From NCBI GenBank assembly GCA_002812745.2, contig NCSJ02000106.1, forward strand, positions 62,001 through 126,000: a stretch of DNA of 64,000 nt, given 5' to 3'. The translations under genes were made by a program, and so were the position numbers. Positions within the stretch are counted from its first letter, which is position 1. Each line of letters begins with the position of its first letter. The stretch comes from Scytalidium lignicola (taxonomy: Eukaryota; Ascomycota; Leotiomycetes). A model generated the notes under the pieces. It was not told the origin of the DNA and did not search any database. It worked only from the letters and a program-made list of their open reading frames with translations. Positions 36,257 through 48,065 of the stretch are shown here, in pieces.

Positions 36257-39200
36257 ATGACTGAACCAATTCCAGGCCCACCAGGTCTCCCGCTGTTGGG
36301 GAACATGGCCGATTTGAACCCAGCGGATGCTACGAATAGTCTCATTCGATTTGCGCATATCTATGGTAACATACCCTCTTCATTTATGTTTCTTATTGCA
36401 CTGCACATGTATAATAAAGTAGCAAAAAACTAATATTCATTTCCCTCCCAGGCCCAATCTACAAACTCAATCTCGGAGGAGAGGACAGAATCTTCATTTC
36501 CTCTCGAGACCTTCTCAACGAAATATGCGATGAGAAGAGGTTCCAGAAAAGAGTAGGAGGCGCCCTAGAACAGATTCGAAATGGTGTGCAAGATGGACTC
36601 TTTACTGCCTATCCTGGCGAGCATAACTGGGAGGTTGCTCATCGAGTTTTGATGCCCGGTATGTTTTTACCTATATAAAAAGCGAAGCTTCACAATNAAA
36701 AAAATTCCCGGAAAGGGTGTGAGCTGATTCTTTTGAAAATTAGCCTTCGGGCTGCTCTCCATTCGAGCCATGTTCGATGAGATGTATGATATTGCGACAC
36801 AGCTGGTAGCAAAATGGGCGAGATTTGGTCCAGAAGAGATCATTCATGTCACAGATGACTTCACAAGATTGACACTAGACTCAATTGCTTTGTGAGTTTT
36901 TTTGGGACGGAGCCTGTGACATTTATTCTCTAACAGAACCTTTAGGTGTGCTATGGGAACCAGGTTTAACAGCTTTTACCACGAGGAAATGCATCCATTT
37001 GTCACTGCCATGGTCGGTCTACTGGAGGAATCCGGTCGCAGAGCCGCTAGACCACAAATTGCCACCTTATTCATGAGATCAGCTCAGAAGAAGTACGATG
37101 AAGATATTGCACTCTTGAAGAAAGTTGCCTCCGATCTACTTGCTGACCGCAGGGCACACCCAAACGATAAAAAAGACCTCCTGAATGCTATGATCAAGGG
37201 TAGAGATCCGAAGACAGGCGAGGGGCTCACGGACGCGACTATCTTAAATAATATGATTACCTTCCTAATTGCTGGTAAACTTCTCCTTCTAGGTTTATTC
37301 TTCCACTGCTAATTACACATTCAGGTCATGAAACCACCAGTGGAATGCTTTCTTTCTTATTCTACAACCTCCTCAAGAATCCTTCCGCATATCAAACAGC
37401 TCAACATGAGGTCGACGAGGTTGTTGGTCGAGGCCCAGTAACACTTGATCATATGTCAAAACTGCCCTACATCGAGGCTTGTCTTCGAGAAACGCTTCGA
37501 CTGACACCTACGGCACCGGCATTCACCGTACAGGCTAAGCCAGATATACCTGAAGACCCAGTCATCATTGGAGGGAAGTATGAAGTTAAGAAAGGTCAAG
37601 CAATAGCCGCGATCTTAGCAGAATGCCACCGCGACCCAGCCGTCTACGGCCCCGATGCCGATGAGTTCAATCCAGAGCGTATGCTCGATGATAATTTCGC
37701 AAAGCTCCCTCCTAATGCATGGAAGCCCTTCGGTAACGGCATGCGAGGTTGTATAGGACGGCCATTTGCGTGGCAGGAATCCGTCCTTGCGGTTGCGATG
37801 CTTCTACAAAACTTCAATTTCCGACTCCACGACCCCGCGTATCAGCTTGAAATCAAACAAACTTTGACGATCAAGCCAAAAGATTTCTTTATGCATGCCT
37901 CGTTGAGAGATCATATTGATCCGATTAACCTAGAGAAGAACCTCTATGTCCCCACAAACGAAGAAGGCAAGACTACTACAGCCGAAAAGAAAGTTGGAGC
38001 TTCAGGGGTTCCTGTAGAGCATAAGAAACCTATGACCATACTTTACGGATCTAATGCGGGTACTTGTGAGGCATTGGCCCAAACTTTGGCTCGAGCTGCG
38101 ACTGGAAGAGGATATAATGTCACGGTTGATCCATTGGATTCGGTCGTGGATAAGGTTCCCGAGAATCAACCAGTGATCTTGATATCTTCTAGCTATGAAG
38201 GTCAACCCCCCGACAATGCCGCTCATTTCGTAGAGTGGCTGCAGAAGCTTGAAGATGATTCTAAGCTCAAGAATGTCAAGTATGCAGTGTATGGCTGTGG
38301 AAATCGTAAGTTGATGTGATATATGCAAAATTGAACCCTTGCTCACTAATGACAGATGACTGGGTCTCGACCTTCCATAGGATCCCTAAACTTATTGACT
38401 CAGAATTTCAACAACATGGTGCGAAGAGGATTGCTGAGATTGGTCTTGGAGATGTCGCCAAGGTGGATATCTTCAATGAGTTTGATCGATGGCAAGACGA
38501 GCAACTTTGGACCCAGCTCGGCGGGTCCGCCGATAGTGATCACGAGTCTGTACTAGAAGTCGAGATTGATACCACTACCCGCCGATCTCACCTCCGCCAG
38601 AATCTTCGAGAAGGAATCGTCATAGACAATGATCTCTTAACAGCTCCAGGAGAGCCTGAAAAGCGACATATCAGTTTAGAGCTGCCTACTGGAATGACAT
38701 ACAACACTGGAGATTACCTTGCCGTGCTTCCAATGAACAATCCCAGAGTCATCAGACGAGTCTTGAAGCGCTTTGGACTTCCTTGGGATGCGGTCATCAC
38801 CATTAAAGAGGGGGCAAATACAACCTTGCCCACAGGACGTCCTATTTCTGTGATGGACATCTTAAGCTCCTATGTGGAGCTTGCTCAGCCCGCGACTGTA
38901 AAGGTAAACCTCCCAAGCTTGTGCGAAATTTGGCAACATCGTCTAACTTCTAAGTGTAGCACCTAGCTCGAATTGCAGCCAGTAGCTCAGACCCAGCCGT
39001 CGAAGCAGAAATCAAAGCGCTTGGTCCAGATTTTGAAAAGGAAATCACTGCTAAAAGACGCTCTCCTCTTGACCTCCTAGAGAAATACCCCGCCGCAGCC
39101 CTCACATTTGGCGAATATCTTGCAATGCTCCCACCCATGCGTATCAGACAATACTCTATTTCCTCATCCCCCCTCTTCTCGGAAACAACAGTGACAATAA

Positions 39201-39835
39201 CCTGGTCCGTCCTTGATACGCCATCCTATGCAGAAGGTGATAAACAGCGCTTCTTAGGCGTTGCATCGAATTACCTCTCTACAGTTGAGAAAGGGGAGCG
39301 GATCCATGTCACTGTGAAACCTAGCCATGGAATTTTCCACCCCCCGAAAGATATTGAGAATACGGCCATCATTATGATTGGTGCTGGGTCAGGACTTGCC
39401 CCCTTCAGAGGATTTATACAAGAACGCGCTTGCCAGAAGGCTGCTGGACGGAAACTAGCTCCAGCATATCTATTTATCGGGTGCGGTCACCCAGACAAGG
39501 ATGCTTTGTTTAAGGAGGAGCTAGAAGCATGGCAAAAAGACGGAGTCGTGGAGGTTTTCTACGCTTATTCCCGTGCTAGCGAATTAAGCAAAGGGTGTCG
39601 TCATGTCCAGGAAAGGCTTTGGGAAGAGAGAGAGGAGATGACCAAAGCCTTTACGGGTGGTGCGAAGCTGTTTGTTTGTGGCAGTAGCAAGGTTGGCGAG
39701 GGTGTGGCAGAGACTACGAAGAAGATGTTTAGGCAGTGGTGCAAAGAGGTGGGGAGGGATGTCAATGATGAAGAGGTTGAGGACTGGTTCCAGAAGATCA
39801 AGAGTGACCGCTATGCTAGTGATGTCTTTGCTTAA
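36257..39835 (+). CDS. CYP505: Self-sufficient P450:reductase fusion, CYP505 fatty-acid hydroxylase
   Basis: Seven exons (36257-36365, 36452-36658, 36744-36891, 36946-37274, 37325-38305, 38356-38903, 38960-39835) give 1065 residues, the expected length of P450BM3/P450foxy-type fusions. The P450 part (~1-460) starts [13 protein letters not shown], has the I-helix AGHETTSG, the ETLR of the K helix and the haem loop [13 protein letters not shown] with ligand Cys at about 407. The FMN domain begins [17 protein letters not shown] and NADPH domains follow, with [25 protein letters not shown] and a C-terminal DRYASDVFA. The family hydroxylates medium- and long-chain fatty acids at sub-terminal positions using NADPH without a separate reductase. 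There is no PKS, NRPS or other tailoring gene nearby, so a primary or detoxifying role is more likely than cluster chemistry. The N at 36697 is in intron 2 and harmless. Confidence 0.95.
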
Positions 39836-40489
39836 AGGGTAACGATTTCATTGATCTTGGTACATTCGTTTGAAAGTTCTTATTTTTGAAGAGTCTATGT
39901 ATTGCTACAAGCACTAAATCAATATTGTATTTCGTACACCAACTTTGACACTAAAATGCTTAGTCTTCAGGTGCACATCACCATAAATGCTAAGAAAATG
40001 CATACGCAAGCAAAAAAGCTTGGTATTGATTTGATTCAGAGAAACGATCACCACGTAGATGCACAGCCACCGGCAAATCTCTAGCCAATGACATCGAGTT
40101 GCCCAGCCTAATCGACCCATACAAAGCTTCCAAGGGGATATATATACATATATTAAAGCAGCTCTCCCTGGTCATTCCGTTGAAAAATTCCTTGGCTGCA
40201 AAAACCTCCCCAATTGCGACGTATTCAATCCACTGCTAAATTTAAATTCGTCCTTTTCAAGGCATTTATTTCTCAGGAATTACTCTTCGGTTTCATACGT
40301 CGATCAACTACTTGGAGTAGACAGCTTGAGCCACAGATACTGACGTCATTTCACAACCTCTTATTAAAAGAGCCCGCTCAAAAGAATCTATTTTATCTTC
40401 CCCCCAACGACACAACCAAACAAAGTCAGATCAATTACCAAAGAAAAGAGCTTTAAAACAAAATTACACAAGAAACACGACAATTCAAT
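39836..40489. other. Intergenic region
   Basis: 654 bp between CYP505 and the small Cys-rich gene. No frame with support; the downstream part is an A/C-rich leader typical of fungal 5' UTRs. Confidence 0.5.
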
Positions 40490-40663
40490 ATGATCTCCTC
40501 GTCCAACAGCCTCGTTAACCACAATGGTGGTCCCGGCTCTTCAGCAGCATCGACAATAAGCTCCATCGTCAAGCCTGAAACGAGCACGACGGGGAAGACG
40601 AAGTGCATTGAATGCGATGGATTTGAATGCTGCTGTATTCCGATCCCTTGCACTGTGATGTGA
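40490..40663 (+). CDS. 57-residue Cys-rich peptide, CYSTM-like
   Basis: A single-exon frame of 58 codons. The N-terminal two-thirds is Ser/Thr/Gly-rich. The C-terminus carries a dense cysteine cluster, CIECDGFECCCIPIPC, followed by TVM and stop. A hydrophilic N-terminus ending in a short CCC-containing hydrophobic tail is the pattern of CYSTM (cysteine-rich transmembrane module) stress proteins. Here the hydrophobic part is short, so membrane tethering could depend on palmitoylation. The ATG follows an A-rich leader (CAATATG). No signal peptide is seen, which argues against a secreted effector. Small size makes it easy to miss. Confidence is moderate because no homologue can be searched here. 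Confidence 0.6.
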   Translation: MISSSNSLVNHNGGPGSSAASTISSIVKPETSTTGKTKCIECDGFECCCIPIPCTVM

Positions 40664-41413
40664 GAGGTGTGCATGCGACGGGATTTTTTAGCATGCAATC
40701 AATGAAAATGGGTGGATACGGACTGAGATGAATGGGCTGTGAGGAAGTTATTTAGAGACCCGAGAATATGGAATCTGATGATTGGGGAGCTAGAAGTGAC
40801 TGAGAAATTGCTGAAAATTGTCTAGTGGATATGATGATTAAATGAAGATGAGGCTTTATTCGTCGGTCAGATTGTATTGGTACCGGATTAGTTGAATTTT
40901 TGGAGTTTTTCAAGCCTTATAAGTCTGAGCCCCTAAAACTATTTGAATTATGGACATTATCTCACTCCCTTCGTGCGATAATTGGTAGTTATTTTAAACT
41001 AATACCTTGATGATACCTATATCTTTACCTCTCTTCCATTTGAGAGCAAGCAAAACGTTAGATATGTCCCAGTTAGAACTATATCACACTCCATCATTGA
41101 TGCCCAGACTCGGGCTTCGACGGGTAGCGTAGGATAGCTTTGCTCTGTGGATCAGCAACCTCCAACGATATGTATCCGGGTTCGACGATTCCTAAATTTA
41201 GCAGGCATGTCGCAGGTGTCTCAAGGACCACTCCTGTAGGTGTGAAATCCAAGTAGTTAGATAACTTCCTTCGCTTTTCGGCGCCGATAGATGGCCATAA
41301 AAGAGCTGATGTAGATCCAAAAGGTAACATCCCCAACAATATTAATCGGCAGAAACAATAAGCATCTAAGGATTACTGCCTTACTGCCTTTTCCATTTCT
41401 TCCAGCTACCATC
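40664..41413. other. Intergenic region between convergent genes, possible extra short ORF
   Basis: 750 bp. A minus-strand frame (41094 to ~41270) has protein-like composition (see findings), but no start or splice structure could be fixed, so it is not called as a gene. Confidence 0.45.
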
Positions 41414-42243
41414 TCAACCAAATTCCTTCTCCAGCTCATCCCAGACATCTTTTACGGAATCTGAAACTATTTCGATCGAGCTCTCATCCCGGGCAACCGT
41501 CGAATCGACTATCTTTGTTTGCGCCAGCCCATCCAATACCCCCTCTACCTTCTCTTTCATCTTCATAATACCATCAATTTCCGTCTTCGACCTATCCAAC
41601 TGGTCTTGCATCAAAAGAATCAAGGATTCACGAGCCTGATGTGGTCGATACTCGTTCAGAAGATGGTGGAAGTTGATGAAGAGCGTTCTTATGTCGTCGA
41701 CCTTCTCCTGGTACTGCAAAATTCACATTATTAGCGATTAGAATACCAAAGCATTGTAGCTAGACAACTGACTTACCTCTTCCGGGCTGATGCTCATAAT
41801 TCCAACTAATTCTAGGAAGTTGAGCAACAGTGACTTTGCGATCCGCTTTAAGATGAGGGCACGATCTATATGCTTCCCTCCAACATCTGAAGGAGGGGTA
41901 TATAGCTGTTGAATGCCCTGTTCCTCTAAGGATGGTAACTCTTCATTGATCTGGAAGAGGAAGAGCATTAGATACCTTACTAACTGCAATATGAAAAAGG
42001 GCTTTCCTAAGAAATACGTACATTATACCGGTCCCCAAAACAATTGAAGACACCCTCCGCCGGAGGATCTGGCGGTACAAGGAAACGGATTTCAGCTCGG
42101 AGATCTAGGAGTTGAGGTGTCGCCCCATTTTGTGCCTTTATCTCTGCTACGCGATTGAGATTCTCAGGCGTAAAGTGCTGCCAGAACGGTGGGGGGTTTG
42201 GGAATGCCGCTGCGAGCGCGTTTGGTTGTTGTTGCTCAGCCAT
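41414..42243 (-). CDS. MED7: Mediator complex subunit 7
   Basis: Three exons (42243-42022, 41950-41777, 41713-41414) with introns of 71 and 63 bp give 231 residues. The hallmark N-terminal motif AAAFPNPPPFWQHFTPENL is present. A Pro-rich segment containing LVPPDPPAEG follows, then the long helical C-terminal region with RIAKSLLLNFLELVGIMS and INFHHLLNEYRPHQARESLI, the part that pairs with MED21 in the Mediator middle module. Start chosen at 42243 (MAEQQQPN), as in homologues; an in-frame ATG 45 bp upstream is possible. It bridges activators and RNA polymerase II in the nucleus. It is head-to-head with the PAP2 phosphatase gene. Confidence 0.95.
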
Positions 42244-42612
42244 TCCGAAGCTTCCAGTGAACTGGGTACCAGAAATGGAGTCTTTCAAGCAGTTGTCAAA
42301 TATAGAAGTACAGGGATATAAAAACCATCATGAATTTAAAACCGAGGTTTGACAATTGATGGTGAATCTTTATTATGCTGGGTATGATCGGAGGGTTAAG
42401 AATAGCTCTCGGATTTCTACTTTGTTGGCTTAGTAAGCAAGGCTGACGGCCCTTGTGATACGATCGCATTTAACGACAACCAAACAATCCGTATGCCTTC
42501 AACTCGCCGCCTACGTTATCTTCTTTGCTGTCTTCCTCGTACACTCTACGGGACATATTCATCCTTAGCTATAAGATCTCTAGATGCAGCACCTATAATA
42601 TCGTCTCCTTGG
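42244..42612. promoter_or_regulatory. Shared intergenic region, MED7 / PAP2 phosphatase
   Basis: 369 bp between head-to-head starts. An in-frame ATG at 42493 could extend the phosphatase N-terminus into this region. Confidence 0.45.
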
Positions 42613-43821
42613 ATGTTCAAGATGGATCGCAATTCTCGTTCAGGTACAGGGCTGGCTACAGGTACTGGCTGGGTTGGTTCAGTTGCTAGGTTTTACCAGG
42701 TTTGCCTTTCTCAATGGCGTCGGGATAATTGAGATACTGATACTGATATTCCTACCTAGAAAACTTATGCAGCAGATTATGTTGGACTCGCATTTATGTT
42801 TGCTGGATATATGCTTGTAAGCTCCCTTGAAAGCAGCTCGTTGATTAACATAATAATTCTTAATTACAGACTGAGTATTTAATGAAACCGTTCTATCGTA
42901 TGATCTTTATAAACAATATTAACATACAATACCCGTATGCTCTTGTAGAGAGAGTTTCAACTGGTAGGCTTCTCCAGTCATATTAGACATTTGGCACTCA
43001 TGCTAGGAACAGAGATGAATATCATATATTGTGGAGCCGTGCCAGCGGTAATTTTAATTGTTTGGCTCGCCATTTCACGAGCCGACTTTCATAAATTCCA
43101 TGTTACCCTTCTAGGACTTGCTATTTCGTATGCTAAGAGACCTCTATCCAAATTCCAGTCAACTAACAATGGTAGCTTGGCAATGACTTCGTTACTCTCG
43201 AACATAATNAAAAAATGCAGTCGGCCGGCCTCGACCGGATCTGATATCAAGGTGCAAACCGACGGCAGATACACCACAAGATACCCTAGTTACAATCTCA
43301 GTCTGCACTGAGACGGATGGGCTCATTCTTCAAGATGGGTGGAGAAGTTTCCCATCAGGCCACTCATCTTTTGCATTTGCTGGTCTAGGATTTCTGTCTC
43401 TATTTATTTGTGGCCAATTACATGTTTTCAGACCGCATGCTGATCTTGGGCGGGCCTTACTTGCCTTTGTGCCTTTGCTTTGTGCTGCGTTAATTGCAAT
43501 TAGTAGATGTGAGGACTATCGGTATGGCCCTTATCCGTATCCCTTAATGTAACCAGGCTAAACTACTACAATAGGCATGATGTCTATGATGTCACCTGTG
43601 GCTCAATACTAGGGTTTGCCATTACTTATTTCTCATATAGGCGGTATTATCCGAAACTACGCTCCCGGGGATGCGACGAACCTTACGTATCGAGAGAAGA
43701 GAGATTTAGAGAGGGTTTTGGGAAGTTGAGGAATGATGAAGAAGCAACTCTACCAGGACGAAGGGAATTTGATTTAGAAGATATACATGATGGTCATGAT
43801 GACCATGACGATACTATATAA
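42613..43821 (+). CDS. PAP2-family lipid phosphatase (LPP1/DPP1-like)
   Basis: Six exons (42613-42699, 42760-42816, 42870-42963, 43007-43127, 43176-43521, 43575-43821) give 316 residues after skipping the N at 43209. The N falls inside the active-site motif: with it removed the frame reads NIIKNAVGRPRPDLISRCKP, exactly PAP2 motif 1. Motif 2 is FPSGHSSFAFAG. Motif 3 is SRCEDYRHDVYD, with its His codon just after intron 5. There are about six membrane helices and an acidic, His/Asp-rich tail. The family dephosphorylates phosphatidate, lysophosphatidate and diacylglycerol pyrophosphate at internal membranes. Start is the ATG at 42613; 42622 or 42493 are alternatives. Confidence 0.9.
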
Positions 43822-43996
43822 TGATTTGATCACTGTGTTAACGTGTTACGTTCATTAGGATGGTGTAATCGATATCTGGATGCATTTTGCAGGGGTTTAG
43901 GCGCAGGTTTTTTTTTTTTTTTAGCAGACAAAGATATACCAACAATTACAGGGGAAATCCGTCTATTAGTACATCATTAGCAAGATAAGATGTGAT

Positions 43997-44928
43997 CTAG
44001 CTGATTATTCGGTCCCCATCAGAGCCAGTCTCTTCCCTTGCCAAACCATGCTCTTTTAATAACGCAGTGATCTCATCTGCAGTCCACAAATGGTGATAGA
44101 TTCTACCATCCTTGGTTTTACCAACTGTAGCAAACTCGACTATTAATTGTTAGTCAAATTTCAAATTTACTTCCCCAGAAAAAGCCAGGCTTACTTTTCT
44201 CGCTGCTCAGCTTCGTAGAATCCATGGTCTTGCTCAACACTTTGACCGCCATTCCACAGGCCTCCTTTAAATCACAATCTTCCTTGTAATCCTGCTTCAA
44301 TAAACTCTGCGCACTGGCATTATTCGCTCCTACGCTCGTCGCTTTCCAACCGCCATAGTTGCCACTAGGGTTGCTTTGATAGAGCTGGAATTCTCTTTGG
44401 GGGTCGTATCCGGCATAGATAAAGGAGACGCCAAAAGGTCGAAGACCACCATGCTGAGTATAGCCTTGCTTCAAATCACATAATCTGCGCACGAGCTGCT
44501 CGCATGGAATGTCTTCATTATAGGTGAGGAGATATCGTTGCGCAGCTTGGCGGGCGTAGTTGATTAAGATGTTAGCATCAGCTGTCATGCCTGCTACAGC
44601 ACATATCATGTTACTATCGCACAATTAGTAGCGTATCTTAATATGCTGGCGCAAAAGGGACCTACTCATTTAGGATATAGAGCTTTTCTGCTGATGTATC
44701 CTGCTCTAACAACTTGCTCGTAACCTTTCTTTCTGCAGCGAGAACAATTCCGTCCTTTGCTAGTATACCTAGCGCTGTGCCGGCGTGTGAAATAGCTTCT
44801 AAAGCATATTCGACTTGATACAACCGTCCTTCTGGAGAGAAGATAGTCGTCTATAATAGCATCAGCCCTGCTGGTCTAAAGTGTTTGGAGCTTGCTGGGC
44901 TTACTCTAGAATCATATCTTCTCGACAT
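43997..44928 (-). CDS. PRE9: 20S proteasome subunit alpha-3
   Basis: Four exons (44928-44905, 44850-44666, 44613-44195, 44139-43997) give 256 residues. The first exon is only eight codons (MSRRYDSR) and joins to [20 protein letters not shown], the proteasome alpha-ring signature. [33 protein letters not shown] and the C-terminal [19 protein letters not shown] identify the alpha-3 (Pre9/PSMA4) type. It is a non-catalytic gate-forming subunit of the 20S core. I did not see the yeast proteasome control element GGTGGCAAA in the upstream region. It is head-to-head with the URN1-like gene. Confidence 0.96.
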
Positions 44929-45247
44929 GATTATCTCTGTTTATGACTTAAATTCTAGATAGAAATAAATTGTTACTTGAGTTTAAGCTAAAAAGCTCTT
45001 CGAAATTCAATGAGAGCAGTTGGGATTTGTAGCCTTCGTTGTTCCTATGATGAAGCTCAAGCTCCAGGCAAGCGTGCACGCGTTGCTTGCTGTCTTTCCC
45101 TATTCTGTGCTAGCGCCAGCCTTGTCTGGTGATCCCTGTAATAATTTCCCGGCTTGATCGATTGAGCGCGCCAGTATTGTGATAACCTCCTCCATAATAG
45201 AGGAGGGGCAAATTTTTGACAAGTTGCTAGAAAATACCAACCTAACA
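44929..45247. promoter_or_regulatory. Shared promoter region, PRE9 / URN1-like, with a dyad
   Basis: 319 bp between divergent ATGs. A perfect 10-bp palindrome GCGTGCACGC lies at 45072-45081, inside imperfect arms extending to 45068-45086. It is a candidate site for a dimeric factor. Confidence 0.45.
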
Positions 45248-47041
45248 ATGTTAAAAACGACATATCGTCCCGCAAACTCCTCTAATACTCCCCCTCCTTT
45301 ACCGCCTGGGTGGACTGAACACAAGGCACCGACTGGTAAGTCTACGATTCTTGTCGTAAATATTTACTACAACTCCATAGCTATCTAAGGCTTGAATGTT
45401 GACAATCAGTCCCTCCTAGGCCATACCTACTATTACAATGCTGAAACGAAACAATCAACATACAAGCGCCCTGCAGGTCCAGCCCAACAAGCTACTCCTA
45501 CGCCACCACCTCCTGCTATAAGCCCTTCTCAAAGCTTTCTACAATATCAGGCCATCGCAAATCCGATACCAAATGCTAGAGCGCCTTTCAATAATGACCA
45601 ATTCAGTGCCCATGGTGGTAGAGGAGGCTTCCATAACCAAGGAGGAGACAGGGGTAATAACGAACGTTTCAAGCCTCGAGGACCACAACCAATTGACAAA
45701 CCCAAGTCTCGACATCCTATTCCCGGTTGTGAACCATGGGAATTAGTGTCTACAAAATATGGAAGAAGATTTGTTTACAATACTGTGAAGAAGCAGAGCT
45801 TTTGGCGAATACCCGACAAATTGAAGGATGGTATTTTACAACTAGACCAAGAACGAATTAAAGAGAAGGCAGCAGCTTTATCGGGAGAAAAGAAGCCAAC
45901 TGAGAATAGTGAAAATATAACAAAAGCTAAGAAACCCGCAGTAGAAAGGGAAGAACATACTGCGGAAGGTGCTGAAGATAGTTCGGAATATGAAGAAGTT
46001 GAGGTTACGGATGATGAAGAGGATGATGATCCAGAAAATGCTGCCAAAAGGCAGAGAACTGAGCAGCCTGTTCAGGAAGAACCCATAGAGTTTAATGAAG
46101 ATGATATTGCACATCAATTAGCTGCTATGGGTCAAGAATATGGTCTCGATCCTGGTGAATACGGCGATGACCAAATGGAAGATTGGGAAGAAGGGGCCGA
46201 AGGGTTGGAATTATCATACGAGGATTCTGCCGCATTATTCAAGGACCTTTTGAACGACTATAACATCAATCCTTACAGTCCTTGGGAAAAACTCGTCGAG
46301 GAAGGTAAACTAGTTGACGATACAAGATATACTGCCTTGACAACCATGAAGTCGAGAAGAGAAGTATGGGAGGAATGGTCTCGGGAGAAAGTCAAAGTTC
46401 TTAGAGAGCTTAGGGCAAAACAGGAAAAGAAGGATCCGAAGATTCCGTATCTTGCTTTCCTCGAGAAGCACGCCACTCTCAAACTCTACTGGCCAGAATT
46501 CAAACGTAAATTTAGGAAAGATCTCAAAGAATTTGCTCTCCCTGAAAGGGATCAGGAAAAGCTGTATAGAGAACATGTATCAAGGTTGAAGTTGCCAGTA
46601 TCGAGCCTGAAATCAGACTTGACAGCTCTGCTGAAATCTCAACCTGCATCAATACTGAATAACACTTCATCTATATCGTCACTTTCATCAGAAATCTTGA
46701 AAGATATTCGGTATATTTCATTGAATTCTCAAATGAGGGATGAGATAATTGAAGCTTATATTTCTACGTTACCCCCACCGCCCGAAGGTGAAATACAAGT
46801 GGAAGATGAGGAGAAGATCAAGGAGAGAAAGGAGAAAGAACGGAGACAAAAGGCTTTAGAAGAAAGAGAACGTCAGGTTGCGGAACAAAAACGACAACAG
46901 AAGAGGAACCTTGAATTTGGCAAGGGCAGGCTGAGAGAAGAGGAGGTTGAGATCGCTCGAGCTATGCAGGTTACAAAGAAGGGTCTGATGGATCATCTAG
47001 TGGAGAAAGACAAGGCTGATGGATCCGCGAACCCTGTATAA
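45248..47041 (+). CDS. WW/FF-domain pre-mRNA splicing factor, URN1-like
   Basis: Two exons (45248-45335, 45420-47041) give 569 residues. A first WW domain spans the intron (LPPGWTEHKAP then GHTYYYNAETKQSTYKRP). A second, more degenerate WW lies at ~140 (CEPWELVSTKYGRRFVYN). An acidic region and an FF domain at ~310-370 (DSAALFKDLLNDYNINPYSP) follow. A second FF-like helical segment and a long charged coiled coil at ~500 (ERRQKALEERERQVAEQKRQ) complete the protein. WW plus FF is the layout of Prp40, CA150/TCERG1 and the smaller Urn1/Dre4. Size and single strong FF fit the Urn1/Dre4 type, linked to the spliceosome through binding of Pro-rich or phosphorylated partners. Confidence 0.88.
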
Positions 47042-48065
47042 CGCTTCTGATATATGACTTACATTTTTATTCGAACGATATAGGTTCAATCTCCTTGCAA
47101 CCGCTTGAATATTTTAGTGGTCGCAAAAGAGATAGCATTGAACCCATCGGGCAGTTCCTCAACAATGAGGTGGAATCACTTTCTGTCTGGCTATAAAGAC
47201 ATAGGTGAATAGGTGAATAGGTGTATGGTAGATTTATGCCATGCAGTAAACCAACTGTGTTCAACAAGAAACTTGAAAGTTCACTGTCGTCCAGCATTGG
47301 CCTTGAGCAATAACAGCACAATAAATAACAGAGCTTATTCATCACTACGAGGAATTCATCGATCTCATCGATTGGGGTGGATTGTCACCTTTGTTTCAAG
47401 AGTTCAAACTCAAGCTAGATAATTTAGGTAACTTGTAGGATGGCAATCTAACTATATGGGTTTCCATCAGGGCAGAGAGCTTTGGTAGCTCACTGAGTCG
47501 GAGCATATATACATATAAAAATATATATGGATATACTGCGGCAATGAAAGAAAAATAAATGAGTGATACTATGTCAACTATACGTAGACTATAATCTATG
47601 TTGAAACCATTGTCTCGTCGTATATGATGAGTTTGGCTACTATACAATCTTGTGATTTTACATTAATTTCTTAAGGGAGATACATAATAGCATGTTTATA
47701 GTAGCAGAAACAATGAGTAATTTATATCTCGACAGGGTACATTCAATAAGAAACTAAGATATCATATGACAAATCCTCAAATATCAGATTCCGTTGTATG
47801 GAGTACCCTTACCTGACAGCCTGGCTCTCTTTCTCTACCTTTTAATTAAAATTTTTGTCTTATTTCAAGGAAACCATGTAGGTACTGATGTATACAGATC
47901 TTATGCCTTTAAGTTCATCTTGTTAATCCACATGTTTAAAACNTTTTTATGGTGAGTAATTTACAATTGTATTGATTGATCCTGTATTATTCGAGAACCG
48001 AAGCCCAAAGCCTAGACCCNAAACGCCTCATTAGGATATGTACACCAATACATGGATAACTGATT
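47042..48065. other. Intergenic region between convergent genes
   Basis: 1.02 kb of AT-rich 3' flanks with two Ns (47943, 48020). No gene or RNA recognised. Confidence 0.6.

Noticed and set aside
36257..39835. CYP505 as part of a secondary-metabolite cluster
   Set aside because: Neighbours are a chitinase, a small Cys-rich peptide and MED7. No PKS, NRPS, terpene cyclase, transporter or cluster regulator is present.
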